A DNA stretch of 64,000 bases from Shewanella intestini (lineage in GTDB: Bacteria; Pseudomonadota; Gammaproteobacteria; Enterobacterales; Shewanellaceae), in NCBI RefSeq assembly GCF_018221465.1, contig NZ_JAAIKR010000001.1, forward strand, positions 434,001-498,000, given 5' to 3'. Below the pieces are notes generated by a model, which was given only the letters and a program-made list of their open reading frames with translations, had not been told where the DNA came from and ran no database searches. The stretch's first letter is position 1. Each line of letters starts with the position of its first letter. The translations under genes were made by a program, and so were the position numbers. Below are positions 36,376 through 43,569 of the stretch, piece by piece.

Positions 36376-36421
36376 AGGCTACAGTCAGGTTCAATGTAAA
36401 CCTTACTGTAGCCCTTTTTTT
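36376..36421 (+). terminator. Terminator between the M61 peptidase and DUF3301 genes
   Basis: GGCTACAGT-C-AGGTT pairs with AACCT-T-ACTGTAGCC with one mismatch, followed by eight T. The opposite strand also ends in T-rich sequence, so it may serve both convergent genes. Confidence 0.88.
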
Positions 36422-36531
36422 GTATGAGCTAATAATGCCTATGTTTATTGCACTTATTCAAAAGTGAATAAAGGCTGAGCTAACCTAGACTTAACACGCT
36501 AGGTATTAGAGTGGCTGTCATATCAATAGCG

Positions 36532-36918
36532 TTAACGGCACTTACCTGAATTACAACCACCACCAGAACCACAACCACCAAATTTACCTTTTGCCATTGG
36601 AGCATTTTGCCAGTCAGGCTCAGGGAAAATAGGCCAATCCACTTTTAGGATGGTTTTGCCTTTCATGTGAATATGCGCTTGGTATAAATTTTCACCGTTT
36701 GTGCTAAATTCAAACATAAAACGGGTATGCCAACAAAGACCGGTATGACCGCCAATTGTGGGTTTTGCATTCACCATGGCAATCGATAAAAACTGCACCC
36801 GTTGCTTAGCACAAGATTGCTCTGCAAACATTTTGCTCAGTTCAGCCATTTGGCGTAATTGCCAAAAGAACGCGGCGATGACCACCACCGCGACAATAAT
36901 TAAAAAATCACTCATCAT
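36532..36918 (-). CDS. DUF3301 family small membrane protein with Cys/Gly-rich tail
   Basis: This 128-residue protein has one N-terminal membrane helix (about 3-20) and a soluble domain with AEQSCAKQRVQFLSIAMVNA and FMFEFSTNGENLYQAHIHMK. I recognise this as the DUF3301 family, of unknown function. The C-terminus is a Gly-rich tail carrying Cys116, Cys122 and Cys127, a possible metal or redox site. It overlaps the DUF3549 gene by 4 nt, downstream of it on the same strand, which is the pairing expected in related genomes. Function is not known. Confidence 0.8.
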   Translation of the reverse strand: MMSDFLIIVAVVVIAAFFWQLRQMAELSKMFAEQSCAKQRVQFLSIAMVNAKPTIGGHTGLCWHTRFMFEFSTNGENLYQAHIHMKGKTILKVDWPIFPEPDWQNAPMAKGKFGGCGSGGGCNSGKCR

Positions 36919-37928
36919 TGGCTTAATGCCTTAAATAATCCGCCGATAGCGGTGGAAAGCTGCGGGCTGCGTTCTGGGTTTCGCAACTCAGTTAATAGTG
37001 CATGTCGTAAACTTGGAATCGCCACAATATCAGCAAATACCTGATTGAAGAAGTGTTGCGGCTGCTTAGCTAATGCTTCAAGGTAAATTTTGCGAACTGC
37101 ATCATCAGATAATACATGCCAGTTTCTTGCGGCGATGGTGATCAGCATTTCATCATTTAATTTATTTTGCTCATCAAGTTGCTTAATGACACTCTGTACA
37201 AGCTTAGGTTGTGACGCTAACGCTCTTATATAAGTGGTTTTATGGGAGCTTGGTACCAAGTTCAAGCTGCGGGCAATACGTTGGGCTAATTCAGGTGCGA
37301 TATAAACGTGCTCTAAACACTGACAAATGGCTGCTTGAACCTCTGTCGGTGCAAAATCAAAACTATTAATTAAATCTTGTGTGTGGCCATTTTTTTCAGC
37401 GCGAATACAAACATCGGCAATACCTTGTAAGCCGATTTGCTGCCAGTTGTCAGGATGGATTTGACCAGACAAATACTCGACAGCAAACTCATATTGTGAT
37501 GACGCTTGCTGGCCCAGTTGTTGCCTCACTAACGCATTAAAAACGGCTAATTTTTCTTGGCTGGGTTTAAAGGTAAAGGGATGGTTTGATAGCGTTTCTT
37601 GTTGCTCATCGCTAATAGGCTGAGTGGGGTCGCGTCCAAGTGCTTCAAGTACCATTTTCAAAAAATGACTGCGCTGAGCGGGTGACAATAACCCTCGTTC
37701 ATCAAGCGGTAATTTTAAAAACCAAATATAAGGTGTTTCAGCTTGCTGCCAAAATACGATAGCAAAATGTGCATGCCCTTGGGTTGGGTAAGGGTAGGGA
37801 GCGGCCAGTTCTTCAATTTGATGAAATGCCATCATGTCAATGCTTTGAACGCGTCGCCCTAAGTCATAAACTTGAAACTGGGTGTTTGCGGTGGTTAAAA
37901 ATTGGCTCAAGGTATTTATGTCGGTCAT
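36915..37928 (-). CDS. DUF3549 family protein
   Basis: This is a soluble 337-residue protein of unknown function. The N-terminal part (NTQFQVYDLGRRVQSIDMMA; HAHFAIVFWQQAETPYIWFL) and the HEAT-like helical C-terminal half fit the DUF3549 family as I recall it from Shewanella and Vibrio. No catalytic motif, signal peptide or membrane segment is visible. It is divergent from yqcC and translationally coupled to the downstream DUF3301 gene. Conserved linkage to yqcC-truC suggests a housekeeping role, but I propose no activity. Confidence 0.8.
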   Translation of the reverse strand: MTDINTLSQFLTTANTQFQVYDLGRRVQSIDMMAFHQIEELAAPYPYPTQGHAHFAIVFWQQAETPYIWFLKLPLDERGLLSPAQRSHFLKMVLEALGRDPTQPISDEQQETLSNHPFTFKPSQEKLAVFNALVRQQLGQQASSQYEFAVEYLSGQIHPDNWQQIGLQGIADVCIRAEKNGHTQDLINSFDFAPTEVQAAICQCLEHVYIAPELAQRIARSLNLVPSSHKTTYIRALASQPKLVQSVIKQLDEQNKLNDEMLITIAARNWHVLSDDAVRKIYLEALAKQPQHFFNQVFADIVAIPSLRHALLTELRNPERSPQLSTAIGGLFKALSQ

Positions 37929-38041
37929 ATTGATTCGCAGTATTGGCTGTAAAAGTAATGTTGAGAGTCGAGCTTATATGGGTATTAATGGGGCTAAATG
38001 GTATCATATTCAACTGTTGTTAGCGGTTATGACGTGAATTT

Positions 38042-38356
38042 ATGATGTATGTAGAGCTAAAAAACCAATTAGTTGAGCTAGAGAAACAGCTCAAGCTATT
38101 ACAGTTGTGGTCAGCACAAGCTATTTCAGCACAAGCACTAGCAAGTACAGCGCCATTTGCTTGTGACACCATGACATTTGAGCAATGGCTGCAATTTATC
38201 TTTATTCCTAAAATGCAGCAATTAATGGCTGCTAAAATGCCCTTGCCAACCAATATGGCCATTGCGCCAATGGCTGAGCATGTATGGCAGTCGATGCCAG
38301 AACGTCATTCTATTATTGAATTATTGCGCGTTTTAGATGCGCTTGTTAACCAGTAA
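38042..38356 (+). CDS. yqcC: YqcC family protein
   Basis: This 104-residue helical protein of unknown biochemical role sits beside truC in E. coli and many relatives. It has the family features LKNQLVELEKQLKLLQLWSA and FEQWLQFIFIPKMQQLMAAK. Two adjacent ATGs (38042, 38045) are possible and the ribosome site is weak. It is the first gene of a + strand unit with truC (11 bp downstream) and yqcA, matching the E. coli syd-yqcC-truC-yqcA neighbourhood. No syd is visible in this window. Confidence 0.9.
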   Translation: MMYVELKNQLVELEKQLKLLQLWSAQAISAQALASTAPFACDTMTFEQWLQFIFIPKMQQLMAAKMPLPTNMAIAPMAEHVWQSMPERHSIIELLRVLDALVNQ

Positions 38357-38367
38357 GTTTACTTTTT

Positions 38368-39288
38368 ATGCCTAAAAATATGACTCCACAACCCATGCCG
38401 ATTTTGGCTGCTGATACATCAATAGATACACCATCGCAAGCCGAAATCCTTGAGCAAACCATGGCTGATAAGGTTATCGAAGCAAGCCCTTTAGTTGATG
38501 ACGCAATTGATGAGAATGAAGAAGTTGCACCTGAAATTGAGGTCATTTTTGAAGATGAGCACCTTGTTGCTATTCATAAACCTGCAGGATTATTGGTTCA
38601 TCGTAGTTATTTAGCCCGAAAAGAACGTTTTTTTGCCATGCAGCTTACTCGCGATAAAGTGGGATGCCATGTCTTTCCCGTTCATCGACTGGATAGGCCC
38701 ACATCTGGGGTCTTATTATTTGCTAAAAGCAGTGAAGTAGCCAAAGCACTTTGTGAACAGTTTGAGCAACATACCATTGAAAAGTGTTATTTAGCATTAG
38801 TGCGCGGCAATATGCATGAAAGTGGGACACTCGATTATGCATTAAAATATGAGGCTGACGATGTCGGTGATAAATTTGCCAATAAAAATAAACCTGCGCA
38901 AGATGCCGAGACCGATTATCAACCTTTGCTTAATGCTGAAATTCCATTTAGTTCTGGTCGCTACCCAACATCTCGCTTTGGTCTAGTTAAGTTAATGCCA
39001 CAAACTGGGCGCAAACATCAATTACGTCGTCATATGGCGCATTTACGCCATCCGATAGTGGGCGACACCACCCATGGCGATGGTAAGCAAAATCGTTTCT
39101 TTCGTGAATATAGCAACATTAACCGATTGTGGTTAATTGCTAAAAGCCTGACTTTTACCCACCCTGTTACTCAAGTTCGTGTACATATCGAAACTGAGCT
39201 AGAACCAGAATGGTTAACGGTGTTTGAGTTACTCGGGCTTGAGACGCAGCTAGAGCAAGATGACGGGCAATTACTCGCAAGTAGTTGA
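38368..39288 (+). CDS. truC: tRNA pseudouridine-65 synthase TruC
   Basis: TruC isomerises U65 in certain tRNAs. The catalytic core has IFEDEHLVAIHKPAGLLVHR and HRLDRPTSGVLLFAKSSE with the catalytic aspartate, followed by GRKHQLRRHMAHLRHPIVGD. At 306 residues it is longer than E. coli TruC. About 55 acidic, low-complexity residues precede the domain. A later in-frame ATG at 38461 would shorten this but also has a weak ribosome site, so the start is unsure. It lies between yqcC and yqcA as in E. coli. Confidence 0.92.
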   Translation: MPKNMTPQPMPILAADTSIDTPSQAEILEQTMADKVIEASPLVDDAIDENEEVAPEIEVIFEDEHLVAIHKPAGLLVHRSYLARKERFFAMQLTRDKVGCHVFPVHRLDRPTSGVLLFAKSSEVAKALCEQFEQHTIEKCYLALVRGNMHESGTLDYALKYEADDVGDKFANKNKPAQDAETDYQPLLNAEIPFSSGRYPTSRFGLVKLMPQTGRKHQLRRHMAHLRHPIVGDTTHGDGKQNRFFREYSNINRLWLIAKSLTFTHPVTQVRVHIETELEPEWLTVFELLGLETQLEQDDGQLLASS

Positions 39289-39404
39289 AAAGAAACAATC
39301 CAATAAACTGTAAATGAGGTTGCATGACAACTCATTGCTGCTTACATTAGAAGCATAAAGCGAACAAACTGTGCAATTTTTGAATAACTTATGGAGAAGT
39401 TGTC

Positions 39405-39869
39405 ATGCAAAAAGTGAATATCGTTTTTGGCACGGTCTACGGCGATGCTGAAAAAACGGCTGAAACCGTCAATCAAGCGATTACGGCATTAGGTTATGCG
39501 AGCCAAATTTTGTTGCCCGCTGAATTAACAGCTTATACTCCCAGCGCTGAACAATGGCTTATCGTGGTGACTTCTACCACCGGTAATGGTGATTTACCTG
39601 ATAATATTGAGCCGTGGTTTCAACATTTAAAAGAGTTGGCGCCTTATTCACCAGAACTGAAATATAGTGTGATAGGGCTTGGAGATTCTAGTTATGAAAT
39701 GTTTTGCGGTGCGGCAGAAAAAGTCGATGCTTTATTGCAAGAACTTGGGGCGCAACCGTTAACCCAAACGCTTAAGATTGATGCTTGTGAAACCATGGAC
39801 CCACAACAAGAAGCAAAACAATGGATCTCAACTTGGCATGGCGCCGCTCAGTTACTCGCCGAGGCCTAA
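39405..39869 (+). CDS. yqcA: Flavodoxin-like protein YqcA
   Basis: This short-chain flavodoxin of 154 residues carries FMN and probably transfers electrons to an unidentified partner. The FMN phosphate loop reads IVFGTVYGDAEKTAETV. The second loop is VVTSTTGNGDLPDNIEPWF, and the third region is YSVIGLGDSSYEMFCGAAEK. GGAGAAGTTGTC lies upstream of the ATG. It follows truC as in E. coli. The last 16 codons overlap the start of the PTS permease gene in another frame. Confidence 0.92.
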   Translation: MQKVNIVFGTVYGDAEKTAETVNQAITALGYASQILLPAELTAYTPSAEQWLIVVTSTTGNGDLPDNIEPWFQHLKELAPYSPELKYSVIGLGDSSYEMFCGAAEKVDALLQELGAQPLTQTLKIDACETMDPQQEAKQWISTWHGAAQLLAEA

Positions 39870-41299
39870 ACTATATTAATCAACATTGGTTTAGGTTTGC
39901 TCAGCGCCTAAGCCACGCCTTACTGATTCCGGTAGCTATCTTACCTGCTGCCGGTATTATGCTGGGGTTAACCGTCAACCCCTTACCGTTTATTCCGCAA
40001 GAAGTTAACCTTATTTTCTCTGCTGTCGGTCATCTTGTTTTTACCATGATGCCGTTGTTGTTTAGCGTGTCTATTGCCATTGGTTTTTGTAAAGATCAGG
40101 GACTAGCAGCATTTTCTGCGGTGTTTGGCTTTGGTGTTTTTACCTCGACAATGGGCGCACTAACTGAGCTTTATCAATTACCTTCACGGGAAATATGGGG
40201 GATTGCGACTATTGATACCGGTATTGCTGGCGGCATGTTAATTGGTGGCTCTACCTGTTTAGCTGTGTATTTAAGTCAGCGAGTTAAATTGCCGGTGATA
40301 TTTTCATTTTTTGAAGGCCGGCGCAGTGCCCCATTAATTAATATTCCAATTTCAATGATGTTAGGTTTTTTAGCGGCAAATGTGTGGCCGCCGATGTTTG
40401 AATTTATACAAGGTCTTTCAAATTGGGTAGTTTATCAAGATCCTACCTTAGCATTTGGTATTTACGGCACGATAGAGCGGCTACTGATCCCCTTAGGTTT
40501 GCATCATATTTGGAATGCCCCTTTTTATTTTGAAGTGGGTCAGTTTGTTGATGGCGATAATTTAGTTCGCGGTGAAATAGCGCGCTTTTTAGATGGCGAC
40601 CCGTCTGCTGGTAATCTTGCTGGTGGCTATTTAATTAAAATGTGGGGGTTGCCAGCCGCAGGCTTTGCTATTTGGAAATGTGCAGATAAACGTGAGCGTA
40701 ATCGAGTGGCGGGCATTATGTTATCTGCCGGAGTGGCAAGTTGGTTAACTGGGGTGACAGAACCACTGGAATTTGCATTTATGTTTGTGGCGCCACTGTT
40801 ATTTTTTGTACATGCACTATTAACAGGTGTGGCTTATAGCGTGTGTATTTGGCTCGATATTAATCACAGCATAGTATTCTCACATGGCTTGGTTGATTTC
40901 CTGTTACTACTGCCATTGTCGACAAATATCCAATGGTTATGGTTGTTAGGGCCGCTTACCGCCATCATATATTATTGGTTATTTCGCTTTTCTATTGTGG
41001 TATTTGACATTAAAACCCCTGGTAGAGTGACCAATGATGCTAACATCCAACAAAAAGAAACCCTGACTGCAATGGTGAGCGCCTTAGGTGGCAAAGACAA
41101 TATCGTCGAAATTAATGCTTGTTTAACTCGATTAAGGATCAGTGTTAAGCAATCAGGATTAATTGATAAAGGTCGTTTAGTGCGATTAGGCGCAAAAGGA
41201 GTGGTGATTGTTGGTCAAGGCGTGCAAGTGGTATATGGCACAAAAGCTGAAACCTTACGTAAACTATTACAACGTTATTTAGAGTCTCGGCGTCGATAA
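39821..41299 (+). CDS. PTS permease, glucose/N-acetylglucosamine-type EIICB
   Basis: This is a sugar permease with fused EIIC and EIIB domains, 492 residues. EIIC (about 25-390) has many membrane helices (LLIPVAILPAAGIMLGL; FTMMPLLFSVSIAIGFC) and the substrate motif GVTEPLEFAFMF. EIIB (about 412-490) carries the phosphorylatable Cys434 in EINACLTRLRISV. It needs an external EIIA, not found here. ATG 39821 lies inside yqcA (49-nt overlap). The first 20 residues are unlike EIIC, so a non-ATG start nearer 39870 is possible. The sugar cannot be told from sequence alone. Confidence 0.88.
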   Translation: MDLNLAWRRSVTRRGLNYINQHWFRFAQRLSHALLIPVAILPAAGIMLGLTVNPLPFIPQEVNLIFSAVGHLVFTMMPLLFSVSIAIGFCKDQGLAAFSAVFGFGVFTSTMGALTELYQLPSREIWGIATIDTGIAGGMLIGGSTCLAVYLSQRVKLPVIFSFFEGRRSAPLINIPISMMLGFLAANVWPPMFEFIQGLSNWVVYQDPTLAFGIYGTIERLLIPLGLHHIWNAPFYFEVGQFVDGDNLVRGEIARFLDGDPSAGNLAGGYLIKMWGLPAAGFAIWKCADKRERNRVAGIMLSAGVASWLTGVTEPLEFAFMFVAPLLFFVHALLTGVAYSVCIWLDINHSIVFSHGLVDFLLLLPLSTNIQWLWLLGPLTAIIYYWLFRFSIVVFDIKTPGRVTNDANIQQKETLTAMVSALGGKDNIVEINACLTRLRISVKQSGLIDKGRLVRLGAKGVVIVGQGVQVVYGTKAETLRKLLQRYLESRRR

Positions 41300-41320
41300 G
41301 GTAAATCGAACTTACGCTTA

Positions 41321-41464
41321 TCAGTCGTTAATGGCATTAACCCTTCGTTTTTCGCCAGCCATATACCAATAAAGCAATTGTTTAGCTTTGTTATTGATAG
41401 TGAGAGCTTCACGCTGGGTTTCTGCTGTCAATTCACCGGCACAAGTCCCGCTAATATGACCCAT
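41321..41464 (-). CDS. Candidate small ORF of 47 codons, unknown
   Basis: In the 350-bp gap between the PTS gene and purU the minus strand encodes a 47-residue peptide beginning MGHISGTCAGELTAETQREA and ending AGEKRRVNAIND. The frame stays open 12 codons further upstream without an ATG. No Shine-Dalgarno precedes ATG 41464, although AGAGGGA lies about 40 nt upstream. Residue composition looks like a real protein. It may be a small gene or the 3' remnant of a larger one. The rest of the gap shows only the purU ribosome site (AAGGAG near 41636). Confidence 0.35.
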   Translation of the reverse strand: MGHISGTCAGELTAETQREALTINNKAKQLLYWYMAGEKRRVNAIND

Positions 41465-41649
41465 ATGTATGTAGTCTTGATTGATATTTAAACGTTCGCT
41501 TTATCCCTCTTTACAATTTACCAGTACTATTAAGCGTTTAAATAACCTCGTTTTTTGCTCTGCTATCATTATTTTCATATCGATAAGATTAAAACCTCCC
41601 TTATTTCATGACACACTGATAAAAACTCAAGTTAAGGAGCTACGCCATC

Positions 41650-42495
41650 ATGACAAAAACAGTGCAACAAAAAGTGTTAATAACTGATTGCGCCGATGCC
41701 CGGGGGCTAATTGCTCAGGTGACACAGGTGTGTGCAAAGCATGATCTTAATATTATTAACAATAAAGAGTTTGTTGATAGCCACAATAAGCGTTTTTATA
41801 TGCGCACTGAGCTTGAAGGCGTGTTTAACGATGAAGTGTTACTGCAGCAATTCGCGCAAGTCTTACCACAACAGCATCACGTTAAATTAGTCGACAACAG
41901 CAAAAAACGCATTGTGATTATGGTAACCAAAGAAGCCCATTGTGTGGGTGATATTTTAATGAAGGCATATTATGGTGGTTTAGATGTTGAAATAGCCGCT
42001 GTTGTAGGTAATTACCCTGAATTAGCTGCGTTGGTTGAAAAGTTTGATGTGCCGTATCATTTTATCAGCCATCAAGGTTTAACGCGTGCAGCCCATGAGC
42101 AAGCCATGCTTGATGTGATTTTACCTTACCAAGCACACTATGTGGTACTAGCAAAGTACATGCGGGTATTAACGCCACATTTTGTTAGTCAGTTTGAAAA
42201 CCGCATTATTAATATCCATCACTCTTTTTTACCGGCATTTATTGGGGCATCACCATATCAGCAAGCTTGGGAACGCGGGGTGAAAATCATCGGCGCAACA
42301 GCGCATTTTGTCAATAACTGTCTAGATGAAGGGCCCATTATCAAACAAAATGTTATTTCAGTTGATCACAGTTACAGTGCACAAGAGCTTGCCCATCAAG
42401 GTCGCGATGTCGAGAAAAGCGTATTAAGTAAAGCGTTGCAATTGGTCTTAAATGAACAAGTTTTGGTTTATGGCAACAAAACCATTGTGTTTTAA
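41650..42495 (+). CDS. purU: Formyltetrahydrofolate deformylase PurU
   Basis: PurU hydrolyses 10-formyltetrahydrofolate to formate and THF, balancing the one-carbon pool and feeding PurT. The 281-residue protein has an N-terminal ACT domain (VLITDCADARGLIAQVTQVC) and a C-terminal formyltransferase-like domain. The catalytic set is N188, H190 and D226 (IINIHHSFLPAFIGASPYQ; CLDEGPIIKQ). AAGGAG is 10 nt before the ATG. It is a single gene, convergent to dapD, with a microsatellite starting 7 bp after the stop. Confidence 0.95.
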   Translation: MTKTVQQKVLITDCADARGLIAQVTQVCAKHDLNIINNKEFVDSHNKRFYMRTELEGVFNDEVLLQQFAQVLPQQHHVKLVDNSKKRIVIMVTKEAHCVGDILMKAYYGGLDVEIAAVVGNYPELAALVEKFDVPYHFISHQGLTRAAHEQAMLDVILPYQAHYVVLAKYMRVLTPHFVSQFENRIINIHHSFLPAFIGASPYQQAWERGVKIIGATAHFVNNCLDEGPIIKQNVISVDHSYSAQELAHQGRDVEKSVLSKALQLVLNEQVLVYGNKTIVF

Positions 42496-42501
42496 TTTCT
42501 G

Positions 42502-42594
42502 CAAGACAAGACAAGACAAGACAAGACAAGACAAGACAAGACAAGACAAGACAAGACAAGACAAGACAAGACAAGACAAGACAAGACAAGACAA
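42502..42594 (+). repeat. Pentanucleotide microsatellite (CAAGA), 18.6 copies
   Basis: A perfect period-5 tract of 93 bp with unit CAAGA (equivalently ACAAG) lies 6 bp after the purU stop and upstream of the shared terminator. On the minus strand it reads as an uninterrupted CLVLS repeat, a by-product of the repeat. It is intergenic, so length changes would not alter a protein, but they could affect mRNA ends. Confidence 0.98.
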
Positions 42595-42661
42595 TAGTTT
42601 GAAAATGAATATGAGAGCCAAGTGACTTCAGCTTTTAAATTATTGCTTTATCCTCGGTATT

Positions 42662-42692
42662 AAAAAGGCGCCTTTTAGGCGCCTTTTTTTTG
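42662..42692. terminator. Bidirectional terminator between purU and dapD
   Basis: An 11-bp stem, AAAAAGGCGCC (42662-42672) and GGCGCCTTTTT (42678-42688), has a 5-nt loop with A-rich and T-rich flanks. It is suited to ending both convergent genes. Confidence 0.93.
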
Positions 42693-42726
42693 GGGTTAAG
42701 TCATTTACTTTATTACTTGACCCTAA

Positions 42727-43551
42727 TTAGTCAACAATGCGCAGTAATTCATTAATACCGACTTTACTGCGAGTTTTCGCGTCTACTTTTTTAACGATAA
42801 TCGCTGCATATAAGCTGTAAGTGCCACACTTTGAAGGTAAGTTGCCTGAAACCACGACAGAACCCGCAGGCACACGTCCGTAATGAACTTCACCTGTTTC
42901 ACGGTCAAAAATACGTGTGCTTTGGCCAATGTAAACACCCATTGAAATCACACTGCCTTCTTCAACAATAACGCCTTCAACAATTTCACTGCGAGCGCCA
43001 ATAAAACAGTTATCTTCAATGATGGTTGGGCCTGCTTGTAATGGCTCTAATACCCCACCAATGCCTACGCCACCAGAAAGGTGAACGTTTTTACCAATTT
43101 GTGCACATGAACCTACGGTCGCCCATGTGTCAACCATTGTACCTTCGTCAACAAATGCACCTAAGTTAACGTATGAAGGCATAAGCACGGTGTTTTTAGC
43201 AATGAAAGAACCTTTACGCACTGCTGCAGGTGGTACTACTCGAATGGCTTCTTTTTTGAAGCGCGCTTCATCATAGTCAGCAAATTTTTGCGCCACTTTG
43301 TCGTAGTATTTAGTGTCGCCACCATCAATGACGGCATTATCAAAAATACGAAAAGACAGTAATACGGCTTTTTTTAGCCACTGGTTAACGTGCCACTCGC
43401 CATCGATTTTTTCTGCAACGCGTGCTTCACCTTTATCAAGCATATCAATGGCCTTTTCAACATCGGCGCGAATGCTTGCATCTACAGTCGTTGGGGTGAT
43501 CTCTTGGCGTGCTTCAAAAGCTGCTTCAATTCGTTGGCGTAATGCCTGCAT
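42727..43551 (-). CDS. dapD: Tetrahydrodipicolinate N-succinyltransferase DapD
   Basis: DapD transfers succinyl from succinyl-CoA to tetrahydrodipicolinate in the lysine/diaminopimelate pathway. The 274-residue protein has an N-terminal helical domain and a left-handed beta-helix of hexapeptide repeats ([60 protein letters not shown]). Its length equals the E. coli enzyme. It is the last gene of the map-glnD-dapD unit, 18 bp after glnD. Confidence 0.97.
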   Translation of the reverse strand: MQALRQRIEAAFEARQEITPTTVDASIRADVEKAIDMLDKGEARVAEKIDGEWHVNQWLKKAVLLSFRIFDNAVIDGGDTKYYDKVAQKFADYDEARFKKEAIRVVPPAAVRKGSFIAKNTVLMPSYVNLGAFVDEGTMVDTWATVGSCAQIGKNVHLSGGVGIGGVLEPLQAGPTIIEDNCFIGARSEIVEGVIVEEGSVISMGVYIGQSTRIFDRETGEVHYGRVPAGSVVVSGNLPSKCGTYSLYAAIIVKKVDAKTRSKVGINELLRIVD

Positions 43552-43569
43552 TTGATACTCCTGGTCTAG

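Noticed and set aside
41481-41687. Plus-strand ORF of about 68 codons upstream of purU
   Set aside because: AT-rich, no ribosome site, overlaps the real purU start in another frame, and unlike any known protein.
42353-42589. Minus-strand ORF with repeated CLVLS pentapeptides
   Set aside because: It is only the translation of the CAAGA microsatellite plus antisense purU sequence. There is no ribosome site and its composition is that of the repeat.
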